A DNA stretch of 44,600 nt from contig CACHQT010000009.1 in NCBI GenBank assembly GCA_902582105.1, positions 1 through 44,600 on the forward strand, in the 5' to 3' direction. The notes beneath the pieces are model-generated. The model was given only the letters and a program-made list of their open reading frames with translations, was not told the DNA's origin and made no database searches. Positions 8,474 through 16,411 of this stretch are shown piece after piece. Source of the stretch: an uncultured Pelagibacteraceae bacterium. Lineage in GTDB: Bacteria > Pseudomonadota > Alphaproteobacteria > Pelagibacterales > Pelagibacteraceae. The stretch's first letter is position 1. Every line of letters begins with the position of its first letter. Both the position numbers and the translations under genes were made by a program.

Positions 8474-9514
8474 ATGACTAAAGTTGGGGAGCACATAACA
8501 CTAGATATTATTGGTACTAAAAAGGAATATGAACCTTCCTTCTATGAAAAGTTAGTTTATAAAATTGCTAAAAAAGCAAAAGTAACTGTTTTAGAGATAT
8601 CAAAATATAAATTTAAGCCTCAGGGCTTTACTATGGTTGCACTTTTAGCAGAAAGCCACATAAGTTTTCATACATTTCCTGAAAAAGGTATTATTAGTTT
8701 TGATTTCTTTACTTGTGGAAAAGTTTCTCCATCAATTGCTTTGGATATAATAAGAAAAGAAATAGAACATAAAAGAATAGTAAAAAAGGAATTTAATAGA
8801 GACACTATTTCTCTTTACCACGACATTTACAGTTCTCCAGGTTTAAGAAAATCCTATGTGGTAAAAAATGTTCTTGAAGATTTTACATCCAAGGTAGGAC
8901 AGCATATTGAAATCTTAGATCTAGAACAATTCGGAAAATCTTTATTTATAGATAATGAAATTCAGGTGGCTACATCGGACGAACATCTTTACAGCGGTAC
9001 ATTTGTTAATGCTGGTTTAAAATTAAATAAAGATAAAGAAACAGCGGCAATTATTGGTGGAGGAGATGGGGGAGTAGCTAGAGAGTGTATATCAAAAGGT
9101 TTTGGATATATAGATTGGTTTGAATTGGATCCTGAAGTTGTTGATGTTTGCGAAAAGCACCTTGGGTCTATAGGAAATAAATCTACCAGAAAAAATTCAG
9201 TTAAATGTGTTTGGGGTGATGCATTTGAAAGTATAAAAAAAGTTGAAGATGACAGGTATGATAAAATTTTTGTAGATTTAAACGATGATCAGTTTTGTAT
9301 TGATTTAGCAGCAAAGAACATGGACTCATTAGTAAGAATTTTAAAACCAAATGGAGTTATAACTGCGCAGGTTGGAAGCCAAGATAAAAAACCCAAACAA
9401 GTAGATAAATGGTTAAAAGTTTTTAATAAAAATTTTGGAAATGCTACCCTAGATAGAGTTTATATACCTAGTTTCGACTGTTCTTGGAATTTTTCTTCTT
9501 CAATAAATCACTAG
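8474..9514 (+). CDS. speDE: fused S-adenosylmethionine decarboxylase and spermidine synthase
   Basis: One 346-aa frame carries two enzymes. Residues 1 to about 118 are a bacterial AdoMet decarboxylase: ESHISFHTFPE gives Ser61, the self-cleavage site that becomes the pyruvoyl group, with His66 and Cys81 (FTCG) at the processing positions of Thermotoga SpeD. Residues of about 120-346 are an aminopropyltransferase: beta domain to about 175, AdoMet-type loop GGGDGG (195-200), ELDP (217-220), GDA (248-250) and the gate loop VDLNDD (267-272) with Asp268 and Asp271. Together they would make decarboxylated AdoMet and transfer its aminopropyl group to putrescine, giving spermidine and MTA. It lies 6 bp after the aldolase. 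Autocleavage would leave SpeE on the alpha chain. Confidence 0.93.
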   Translation: MTKVGEHITLDIIGTKKEYEPSFYEKLVYKIAKKAKVTVLEISKYKFKPQGFTMVALLAESHISFHTFPEKGIISFDFFTCGKVSPSIALDIIRKEIEHKRIVKKEFNRDTISLYHDIYSSPGLRKSYVVKNVLEDFTSKVGQHIEILDLEQFGKSLFIDNEIQVATSDEHLYSGTFVNAGLKLNKDKETAAIIGGGDGGVARECISKGFGYIDWFELDPEVVDVCEKHLGSIGNKSTRKNSVKCVWGDAFESIKKVEDDRYDKIFVDLNDDQFCIDLAAKNMDSLVRILKPNGVITAQVGSQDKKPKQVDKWLKVFNKNFGNATLDRVYIPSFDCSWNFSSSINH

Positions 9515-9562
9515 ATTTTTCTTTTTAATTCATCAAAATTGTGAAATAATTATTTTTTATAT

Positions 9563-9568
9563 GGAGGG
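9563..9568 (+). promoter_or_regulatory. strong Shine-Dalgarno site of the binding-protein gene
   Basis: GGAGGG lies 4 bp before ATG 9573. It is one of very few strong ribosome binding sites in this window, in keeping with the high expression known for SAR11 binding proteins, and it fixes the start codon. Confidence 0.8.
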
Positions 9569-9572
9569 ATTT

Positions 9573-10400
9573 ATGAATATATTTAAAAAAACAATTTTAG
9601 CAGTTCTTGTATCTTTCTTATTAATCGGAAGTTCTTATGCCGATAAAATAAAGATTGGAACTGAAGGTGCCTATCCTCCTTGGAATTCAAAAGATGCTTC
9701 AGGCAAACTTATTGGATTTGAGGTTGAATTAGCTTGGACACTTTGCAGATACATTGGATCACAATGTGAAATCGTAGAACAAGATTGGGATGGAATGATT
9801 CCAGCACTTATAATGAGAAAATTCGATGCAATAATGGCAGGAATGTCGATTACCGCAGAAAGACAAAAAGCAATTAGTTTTTCTCAAGGTTATGCAGACG
9901 AAGTTGCTTCATTAGCAGTTATGAAAGGTTCAAGTCTTGAAGGTATGGAAACTTCTGAAGGAATTAATCTTGGTAAAAAGACAGGCGCAGTTAAAAAAGA
10001 TCTTAAAACTTTAACAGCAGCACTAGCTGGTAAAACAGTTTGTGTACAAACTGCTACTATTCACCAAAACTTTTTAGAGTCTGGTGATGTAGGTAAAGTA
10101 AATGTAAGAACTTACAAAACTCAAGATGAAGTTAACTTAGATTTAGCAGCGGGAAGATGCGATGCTGCATTAGCTGCTGCAGTAGCATTTAGCGATTATG
10201 CAGAAAAATCTGGAAAACCAGTTGTTCTTGTTGGACCAACTTTTTCAGGTGGAGCATTTGGTAATGGAGTTGGTGTTGGTATTAGGAAAGATGATACTCA
10301 ACTCTTGAATGCTTTCAACAAAGCCATTAATCAAGCAAGAAAAAATGGAGACATTAGTAGAATTGCTATTAAATGGTTTGGTTTCGACGCTTCTATGTAA
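9573..10400 (+). CDS. periplasmic basic-amino-acid-type ABC transporter binding protein
   Basis: A 275-aa family 3 solute-binding protein (HisJ, ArgT and OccT type) that captures a polar or basic amino acid in the periplasm. It has a signal peptide (MNIFKKT, hydrophobic core, cleavage after SSYA at residue 23) and the family start EGAYPPWNS followed by GKLIGFEVELA. The strong Shine-Dalgarno GGAGGG at 9563-9568 is 4 bp from ATG 9573 and decides this start over an upstream in-frame ATG at 9561, which lies before it. Two permease genes follow after a stem-loop. It comes 58 bp after the SpeD-SpeE fusion, so uptake of arginine, ornithine or a polyamine precursor is a fair guess only. Confidence 0.9.
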   Translation: MNIFKKTILAVLVSFLLIGSSYADKIKIGTEGAYPPWNSKDASGKLIGFEVELAWTLCRYIGSQCEIVEQDWDGMIPALIMRKFDAIMAGMSITAERQKAISFSQGYADEVASLAVMKGSSLEGMETSEGINLGKKTGAVKKDLKTLTAALAGKTVCVQTATIHQNFLESGDVGKVNVRTYKTQDEVNLDLAAGRCDAALAAAVAFSDYAEKSGKPVVLVGPTFSGGAFGNGVGVGIRKDDTQLLNAFNKAINQARKNGDISRIAIKWFGFDASM

Positions 10401-10413
10401 TTAATTTTAGATT

Positions 10414-10438
10414 TGGCGACTATAATATATAGTCGCCA
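10414..10438 (+). promoter_or_regulatory. perfect 11-bp stem-loop between binding-protein and permease genes
   Basis: TGGCGACTATA, a 3-base ATA loop and the exact reverse complement form a hairpin in the 43-bp gap. No T-run follows, so it is not a classical terminator. The permease start codon is only 5 bp downstream, with no visible ribosome binding site. It probably protects the upstream mRNA from 3' exonucleases or limits permease translation, as intercistronic hairpins do in other binding-protein operons. Function is inferred. Confidence 0.75.
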
Positions 10439-10443
10439 GTCTT

Positions 10444-11136
10444 ATGGAACTTCTAGCATTTGGAAAAACAGGTTGGGGTGATGAATTATTTGTAGCCACT
10501 CTAATGACTATTGCTGTCTCAATAACAGCAATGTTAATAGGTTTTCTTTTTGCATTAATATTTACTCCTCTCAAATTATCAAAAAACAAATTCCTTAATT
10601 TTATCGGAAATTCTTACACAACAGTAATCAGAGGGGTTCCAGAGTTATTAGTAATTTATTTATTTTTTTTTGGAGGAAGTGGTGCTGTTATGTTTGTGGC
10701 ATCAATGTTTGGTTATAATGATTATATCGAAATTAATGCATTTATAACTGGTTCATTTGCTATTGGCATTATATCAGGTGCCTACTCAACAGAGGTTTTT
10801 AGAGGAGCTATACAATCTATAGACAAAGGACAATTTGAAGCTTCACAAGTATTAGGACTTAAAAAATTTGCTTATTTTTTTAGAGTGATCATGCCTCAAA
10901 TGCTAAGACTAGCGATTCCAAATTTGAGTAATGTTTGGCAAATAACTTTAAAAGATACATCTTTAATATCAGTTACAGGTTTAGTAGAGATCATGAGACA
11001 ATCATATATTGCAGCTGGTTCAACACGAGATCCACTTTTCTTTTATTCATTTGCTGCAGTTTTATATTTGACACTTACATTTTTAAGCATGAAGTTAATT
11101 AATAGATTAGAAATTAAATATAGTAGGGGCTTTTAA
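10444..11136 (+). CDS. polar amino acid ABC transporter permease (HisQ type)
   Basis: A 230-aa inner-membrane permease with about five hydrophobic segments. The ATPase-docking EAA loop is visible in the C-terminal half (IDKGQFEASQVLGLKKFAYF). The segment VIRGVPELLVIYLFF is typical of HisQ/HisM-family proteins. It overlaps the second permease by one base (TAATGG). It would form a heterodimeric channel with that protein. No ATP-binding subunit gene is adjacent, so the ATPase must be encoded elsewhere or shared. Confidence 0.9.
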   Translation: MELLAFGKTGWGDELFVATLMTIAVSITAMLIGFLFALIFTPLKLSKNKFLNFIGNSYTTVIRGVPELLVIYLFFFGGSGAVMFVASMFGYNDYIEINAFITGSFAIGIISGAYSTEVFRGAIQSIDKGQFEASQVLGLKKFAYFFRVIMPQMLRLAIPNLSNVWQITLKDTSLISVTGLVEIMRQSYIAAGSTRDPLFFYSFAAVLYLTLTFLSMKLINRLEIKYSRGF

Positions 11137-11810
11137 TGGATATTAGTTTAATGATAACTAGTCTGCCAAAATTGCTAAGTGCTACCGTTGTAACATTAAA
11201 ATTATTATCTTTATCTTTATTTTTTGGCTTATTCATTGGTCTGCTTTTTGCAATTCTAAGGTTAAATAAAAATATATTCATAAACAAATTTGCTTATGGA
11301 TATTCTTACGTTTTTAGAGGAACACCATTACTTGTTCAAATATTTATTATCTATTTTGGTTTAGGACAAATAGAATACTTTAGATCAACCTTTTTATGGG
11401 TCGTTTTTAAAGAACCTTATTGGTGTGCAATTATAGCATTTGCTTTAAATACAGGTGCATATACTTCAGAAATTTTAAGATCTGCTTTTCAGACTATTAA
11501 ACCAGGGATTATTGAAGCTGGAAAAAGTTTGGGAATATCTAACAAAATTATTTTTTATAAAATTCAAATACCAGTAGCTATAAGACAATCTCTTCCAGCA
11601 TACGGTAATGAAATTATATTAATGATGAAAGGAACTTCTTTAGCAAGTACAGTGACATTAATGGATTTAACTGGTGTCGCAAAATATATAATCTCAACGA
11701 CTTTTAAGCCAATTGAGGTATTTATTGTTGCTGGAGGTATTTATTTATTTATGACTTTTATTATTCACAATTTAATTAAATTTTTAGAAAAAAAATATAG
11801 TTTTAACTAA
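11136..11810 (+). CDS. polar amino acid ABC transporter permease (HisM type)
   Basis: The 224-aa second permease of the system has the family string YVFRGTPLLVQIFIIYFG and the EAA loop IKPGIIEAGKSLGISNKIIF, then MMKGTSLAS before the last membrane segments. It is the last forward gene of the block: its TAA stop (11808-11810) shares two bases with the stop of the convergent M24 gene. An ATPase would normally follow here in hisQMP or aotJQMP layouts, and none does. Confidence 0.9.
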   Translation: MDISLMITSLPKLLSATVVTLKLLSLSLFFGLFIGLLFAILRLNKNIFINKFAYGYSYVFRGTPLLVQIFIIYFGLGQIEYFRSTFLWVVFKEPYWCAIIAFALNTGAYTSEILRSAFQTIKPGIIEAGKSLGISNKIIFYKIQIPVAIRQSLPAYGNEIILMMKGTSLASTVTLMDLTGVAKYIISTTFKPIEVFIVAGGIYLFMTFIIHNLIKFLEKKYSFN

Positions 11811-12958
11811 AGAATTACCAAATCTAACTTTTGTTTACCTAATCTTTCATTGCCATTCTTTGTTACAAGATAAGTTTCACCTAAATTCATCGCTAATTCA
11901 TTATCTGAATCCATTAAGATCATATGCATAAAGAAAATATTGCCTGGTTCTATTACATACGGGTTGCCTGTATATAGCATTGGCCAATCCATCCAATTTG
12001 GAGAAAATGTTGCTCCTAATGAATATCCGCATGCATTCATTCTAGATTTGTTAAAACCCAAATCATCAAAAGTTTTTGCATGGACATCAAATACTTCTCC
12101 AATTTTGTTTCCTGGTTTTAATTTGCTTTCGCAATTTTTTAAGCTTTCCATACATGCTTCATGCATTTTAGAATGTTTTGGGTCAGCTTTTCCGATAGGT
12201 ATAGTTCTAAACATTGCAGAATGGTAATGTCGATAAGTTCCTGACCATTCTACAGTCAATTGATCCTTGTTTGATAAGATTTGTTTGTCTGCTTGATATC
12301 TACATAAGAGGGCATTTTTACCTGAACCAATTATAAATTCATTAGCAGGATAATCTCCACCTCCTTCAAAAATTACTCTATTCATTTCTGCAAGAATTTT
12401 GGATTCGCTTACGCCTGCTTTTGCATGTTTCCAAACTTCTCCAAGGGCCCGATCAGCAAGTTCAGCTGCTTTTTTAACATATACAATTTCTTCATTTGAT
12501 TTAACTACTCTTAGTTTAGTAATTAATTCTGATTTGTCTTGAATGGAACAATAGTTATCTAAAGACTTATTTAATTTTAAAGTATTTCTTCCTGTTAAAC
12601 CATAAGCTTCATATTCAATACCTAAGTTTTTTCCCTTAAGATTCAATTCATCTAATATTTTCTTAAGATCATCTGTTGGATTTGAACCATCTTTATCAAC
12701 CCAAATTTTTATATTTTCAATATTTGAAGTATTTTGTGCTTGTCTTAAATCTGGTGCTCGGGTTAACAGGACTATTTCACCATTATCTTTTAAAACCAAA
12801 CACTGAAAAAAAACATAACCAAAAGTGTCATAACCGGTTAGCCAGTACATTGACTCTTGTCTAAAAATTAATAGAGCATTTATATTTTGCTCTTTCATTG
12901 ATTTAAGGACTTTATTTTTTCTATTTAAAAACTCTTCTTTGGTAAAATGAAGTGCCAT
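11807..12958 (-). CDS. M24-fold hydrolase of the metal-free creatinase / ectoine-hydrolase type
   Basis: The 383-aa protein has the two-domain M24 (pita-bread) layout: an N-terminal creatinase-type domain to about residue 145 and a C-terminal catalytic fold. Most metal ligands of Xaa-Pro peptidases are missing. The DxG...D pair is VEWSGTYRHYHSAMFRT, with Glu237 for the first Asp and Ala248 for the second; the GHGxG histidine is Tyr312 in GYSLG; the PG-x-E position is His345; only the last Glu361 remains. Creatinase and ectoine hydrolase (EutD/DoeA) show such metal-free sites, and Glu237 with His246 look like their catalytic residues. A small osmolyte or N-acyl substrate is more likely than peptides. 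The exact substrate is unknown. Confidence 0.8.
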   Translation of the reverse strand: MALHFTKEEFLNRKNKVLKSMKEQNINALLIFRQESMYWLTGYDTFGYVFFQCLVLKDNGEIVLLTRAPDLRQAQNTSNIENIKIWVDKDGSNPTDDLKKILDELNLKGKNLGIEYEAYGLTGRNTLKLNKSLDNYCSIQDKSELITKLRVVKSNEEIVYVKKAAELADRALGEVWKHAKAGVSESKILAEMNRVIFEGGGDYPANEFIIGSGKNALLCRYQADKQILSNKDQLTVEWSGTYRHYHSAMFRTIPIGKADPKHSKMHEACMESLKNCESKLKPGNKIGEVFDVHAKTFDDLGFNKSRMNACGYSLGATFSPNWMDWPMLYTGNPYVIEPGNIFFMHMILMDSDNELAMNLGETYLVTKNGNERLGKQKLDLVIL

Positions 12959-12966
12959 TAAAAAAT

Positions 12967-13356
12967 TTAATAATTAGTATATTCTTTAATTTCTTTTATT
13001 TTTGAGCCAGTGTAAGTATTTATTTCTAATTTGATTTTAGATCTATCATCATTTAAGAAATGAATATCTCTAGAAAACTTAATAAATTTTTCACCAAAAT
13101 CTGAGTTTTTTTCACACAATCTTTTTTCATCTTCAATTACCCAAAGTTTTGAATTTATTTTTTTTAGAGACTCAAACAATTCATCCAGTTTTTTATCTGA
13201 TTTTACATTATTATCTAACTGTGTTTGTAGAATTTTATACTCATCCTCAATAAATTTAAGTTTTTCAGGATCTTTGATTTTTTCTTTTTTAATTTTTAAG
13301 ATAGAGATCTTATCCAGAAGTTCTCCAACTGATATCTCAACTAGAATTTTATTCAT
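12967..13356 (-). CDS. DUF6165-like protein
   Basis: A 129-aa, highly charged and mostly helical protein starting MNKILVEISVGELLDKISIL, which resembles DUF6165 proteins often found beside LPS glycosyltransferase genes. Residues of about 10-70 have heptad-like hydrophobic spacing with many Lys and Glu and may form a coiled coil. There is no signal peptide or membrane segment. It is divergent from the GT9 heptosyltransferase-like gene (32 bp between starts), which fits the family's usual setting. No biochemical role is known to me. Confidence 0.65.
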   Translation of the reverse strand: MNKILVEISVGELLDKISILKIKKEKIKDPEKLKFIEDEYKILQTQLDNNVKSDKKLDELFESLKKINSKLWVIEDEKRLCEKNSDFGEKFIKFSRDIHFLNDDRSKIKLEINTYTGSKIKEIKEYTNY

Positions 13357-13388
13357 AAAAATTTATATTATGTTAAGTTGTTTAAAAT

Positions 13389-14327
13389 ATGTCTAATATT
13401 TTAATTATTAAACATGGTTCATTAGGAGATATAGCCCAAGCAAGTGGGGCAATTCAAGATATATCTGAAAACCATAAAAATTCTCAAATTTATCTTTTAA
13501 CTACCAATCCATATTTCGAATTATTTAAGAAAAACCCATTTATAAATGAAGTGATTTTAGACAAAAGATTATCAAGATTTAACTTAATTTACCTTTTTTC
13601 ATTAATGAGAAAACTAAAAAAATTAAATTTTATCAAGGTTTATGACTTACAAAATTCTTCAAGAACAAAGTTTTATAAAACAATTTTATTTCCTAATTCA
13701 AATTTAGAAAAATGGTCCAGTTCAGAAACTACTTTACCAAAAGGTATCAATAAAGATGAATTTGATAAAAAATCAGTTTTAGATCGTTTTGATCACCAGC
13801 TTAAGACATCTGGTTTAAATACTAAAAATACAATGAAACCAGATTTTAATTGGTCATGCTCTAAAATAAACCAAATCAAAGAAAAATATAATTTAAAAAA
13901 ATATATAGTTTTATTTCCCTTTTGCTCTCCTCATTTAACTTCTAAAAAATGGCCTTACTACAATGAATTAATTAATTTAATAAAAGAAAAATTCAAAGAT
14001 GAATATAAAATTTTAGTTGCACCTGGGCCTCTAGAAATCGATGAAGCTAAGAGTATTAATGCAATAAGTATATTAAATGATGAAAATGTTTTAGGTATTT
14101 CGCAACTTTCTTCATTAATTAAAGATAGTAATTTTATCATTGCAAATGATACTGGCCCAGCCCATATGGCAGCCCACTTAGGTTCTAAAGGTTTAACTTT
14201 ATTTGGATCTCATACGACAGCTTATAAAGTTAGTATTGAGAGAGAAAACTTTAAAGCTATACAGGTTGAAGATTTAAGCAATCTTAGCCCTGAGAAGGTT
14301 TTAGAATATATAATTAAAAAAATTTAA
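13389..14327 (+). CDS. family 9 glycosyltransferase (heptosyltransferase-like)
   Basis: The 312-aa GT-B fold protein begins ILIIKHGSLGDIAQASGAI, the family pattern in which the Gly-Asp loop contacts the acceptor. The C-terminal half has the ADP-sugar binding motif NDTGPAHMAAHLG followed by TLFGS. GT9 enzymes add heptose or related sugars to the LPS inner core at the cytoplasmic face of the inner membrane. The acceptor cannot be read here. Its TAA stop shares two bases with the stop of the convergent membrane protein gene (TTAA at 14324-14327). Confidence 0.87.
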   Translation: MSNILIIKHGSLGDIAQASGAIQDISENHKNSQIYLLTTNPYFELFKKNPFINEVILDKRLSRFNLIYLFSLMRKLKKLNFIKVYDLQNSSRTKFYKTILFPNSNLEKWSSSETTLPKGINKDEFDKKSVLDRFDHQLKTSGLNTKNTMKPDFNWSCSKINQIKEKYNLKKYIVLFPFCSPHLTSKKWPYYNELINLIKEKFKDEYKILVAPGPLEIDEAKSINAISILNDENVLGISQLSSLIKDSNFIIANDTGPAHMAAHLGSKGLTLFGSHTTAYKVSIERENFKAIQVEDLSNLSPEKVLEYIIKKI

Positions 14328-14740
14328 ATATAAATTTTGTCAGATAAGCCGTAGCACAGAATGGCACTGAGCAAAGTTAATACACCAGGTGCAATAACAC
14401 CCTCAACTGAAGTTTTTTTATTTGTACCTAGATTTCCTTTTTGGTGTGACCATATTGCAAAAAGAAAAGCCGAAGCATTTTGCAAAAATATTAAATTAAA
14501 GAATGCCCAAGTGTTTTCTAATCCACCTGGTCTTAAAAATCCTACATAGATAGCCATTAAAACTGAACCAACAAAAATAGAACCAAAAAACCTTGTCATA
14601 ATTGCTGCTCCATCTCCCATTCCGTATTGATCCACAAACTTTTTGGTAGTGAACAAACATCTGAATGCGTAAACTGCGTAAGCAACAAAGTGAACCAAAA
14701 ATACTACAAGGTAAATGATTCCATTAAATTTATCTAACAT
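14324..14740 (-). CDS. four-helix integral membrane protein of unknown function
   Basis: A 138-aa protein with about four hydrophobic segments, near residues 7-26, 46-66, 78-96 and 113-132, joined by short loops, one of them the motif DQYGMGDGAAIMTRFFGS. It has no cleavable signal peptide and no charged motif suggesting an enzyme. It is 12 bp downstream of a GT4 glycosyltransferase on the same strand. I do not recognise the family. Confidence 0.7.
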   Translation of the reverse strand: MLDKFNGIIYLVVFLVHFVAYAVYAFRCLFTTKKFVDQYGMGDGAAIMTRFFGSIFVGSVLMAIYVGFLRPGGLENTWAFFNLIFLQNASAFLFAIWSHQKGNLGTNKKTSVEGVIAPGVLTLLSAILCYGLSDKIYI

Positions 14741-14752
14741 AGATTAAAACTA

Positions 14753-15835
14753 TCATAATATTTTAAAATATTGCTTAATAATATTGTCCCACTCAAATTT
14801 TTTCGCAAATTCTTTAGTTTTATTTATAAAATTTTTATATGAATTATTTTTTAAAATTAAATCTATACTAGAATAAATTTCATCAAGACTATTGCCATCA
14901 CAAATAATACCTGTTTCATTATTTTTTATTGCATCTGCTTCCCCTCCATCTTTACCACCAATAGAAGGTAAGCCATATTGGGCAGCTTCAATATAAGCAA
15001 TACCAAAACCCTCTACTGACTTTTTATAAATTACAGATGGCATTACAAATAAATTAGATTTTGCTAAAAGTGCATTTTTTAATTCTTGAGATATATTTTT
15101 TAAAAATAATACCTGATTTTCAAGGTTTAATTCTTTAACTAATTTTTTAATATTTTCTTCTTCTTCACCATACCCAATACATGTATAAATAATATTTGGA
15201 TAAAGTTGTTTTAAATTTCTTAAGGACATGATTATTTTTTCGTGGTTTTTTCGTTTTTCTAGTCGTGAAACAGTTATCAACCTAGGATTTTTATGCTGAA
15301 GCATATCTTCGGCTTCAAATAAAATTTCTTTACTTAATTCTTTTAATGGTTCAATGCCTGGATTAATTACAATAATTTTCTGACCTTTTACTCCGCTATC
15401 TATTGCAAGATTTTTGGTAAATTTAGAATTTGAAACTACATAATCAACATTGTTCAGAACGTTTAAAACTCTCTTATTAAGAAAACTACCTTTTCTATGA
15501 TTAATTTCTTTTGAATGAATTAAACAAATTTTTTTCTTGTTTGTTTTAATGAGTTCTAAGCTTTTCCAATGATCAGCTATAACCCCTTTAATGTTTTTAT
15601 TATTTTTTATAAAATCATTAACCAAGTAAGATTTTCTATATTTTCTAATTAATTTAGGGCCACCAATTCTCTCTATACTGTAAGAAACATTTTCATCTAA
15701 GGATTTGCTATCATCATTATGGTCGGCAAATACTTTAACCATATAATGTTTTGAGATAGCGTTTGTTAAACCCCACATCAGGTTTTGCATGCCACCAGCT
15801 TCTGGTGGAAAAGATCTCGTTACTATTAAATACAT
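14753..15835 (-). CDS. family 4 glycosyltransferase
   Basis: The 360-aa GT-B enzyme has an acceptor-domain start TRSFPPEAGGMQNLMWGL and the sugar-nucleotide domain motifs SRLEKRKNHEKII (nucleotide binding) and EGFGIAYIEAAQYGLP followed by GGKDGGEADAI, which carry the two conserved glutamates of GT4 retaining enzymes. It acts on a cell-surface glycan or glycolipid in the cytoplasm; donor and acceptor are unknown. Its start overlaps the stop of the thioredoxin-like gene by one base. Confidence 0.9.
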   Translation of the reverse strand: MYLIVTRSFPPEAGGMQNLMWGLTNAISKHYMVKVFADHNDDSKSLDENVSYSIERIGGPKLIRKYRKSYLVNDFIKNNKNIKGVIADHWKSLELIKTNKKKICLIHSKEINHRKGSFLNKRVLNVLNNVDYVVSNSKFTKNLAIDSGVKGQKIIVINPGIEPLKELSKEILFEAEDMLQHKNPRLITVSRLEKRKNHEKIIMSLRNLKQLYPNIIYTCIGYGEEEENIKKLVKELNLENQVLFLKNISQELKNALLAKSNLFVMPSVIYKKSVEGFGIAYIEAAQYGLPSIGGKDGGEADAIKNNETGIICDGNSLDEIYSSIDLILKNNSYKNFINKTKEFAKKFEWDNIIKQYFKIL

Positions 15836-16392
15836 TAACTATTAATCCACTTTATATTGCAACCCATACTTGGAATTTGATTTTTAGGTCCGTTTCCAGT
15901 TTTGGCAATTTCCTTCATTGCTTTAAAAAGATCACTATCACCAGTAGTTATTGGTTTTAAATCTTTTAGCTCTCTCATTCTTCCTCTATACTGTAACTCT
16001 AAATCTTTATTGTATCCAAAAAAATCTGGGGTACATACGGCTCTATACTTTTTTGCAACTTCTTGAGTTTCATCAAAGAGATACGGAAAATTAAAATTAT
16101 GATTTTTTGAAAATTTAATCATATTTTCAAAAGAGTCTTCTGGATAATTTTTTACATCATTTGAGCAAACTGCTACTGATTTTATTCCATGAGATTCTAA
16201 ATTTTTACAATCTTCTGCAATATTGTCTATAACTGCCTTTACGTATGGACAATGGTTACATATAAACATTATTAATGTTCCATTTTCACCTTTAACATCA
16301 TTAAGTGAAATGACTTTGTTATCTGTTGATTTTAATTCAAAGTTATCTGCTTTTTTTCCGAAATCACATATTGGAGTTTTGGTTAATGACAT
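15835..16392 (-). CDS. thioredoxin-fold (peroxiredoxin-like) protein
   Basis: The 185-aa protein belongs to the AhpC/TSA-like branch of the thioredoxin fold. It has the CxxC motif Cys45-Asn-His-Cys48 in ICNHCPYVK, a conserved string in this branch, and the typical later motif YRAVCTPDFFGY with the cis-proline region. There is no signal peptide, so it is cytoplasmic. A thiol reductase or peroxide-linked role is likely; the partner is unknown. The start codon is 19 bp from that of the divergent gamma-carbonic anhydrase gene. Confidence 0.85.
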   Translation of the reverse strand: MSLTKTPICDFGKKADNFELKSTDNKVISLNDVKGENGTLIMFICNHCPYVKAVIDNIAEDCKNLESHGIKSVAVCSNDVKNYPEDSFENMIKFSKNHNFNFPYLFDETQEVAKKYRAVCTPDFFGYNKDLELQYRGRMRELKDLKPITTGDSDLFKAMKEIAKTGNGPKNQIPSMGCNIKWINS

Positions 16393-16411
16393 GTTAAGTA
16401 TTATATAAAGT

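Noticed and set aside
9561..9572. Upstream ATG as start of the binding protein (MEGF extension).
   Set aside because: The GGAGGG inside this extension is the ribosome binding site for ATG 9573, and the signal peptide fits that start.
11807..12958. Annotation of the M24 protein as Xaa-Pro aminopeptidase or DMSP lyase DddP.
   Set aside because: Both need metal ligands that are replaced here.
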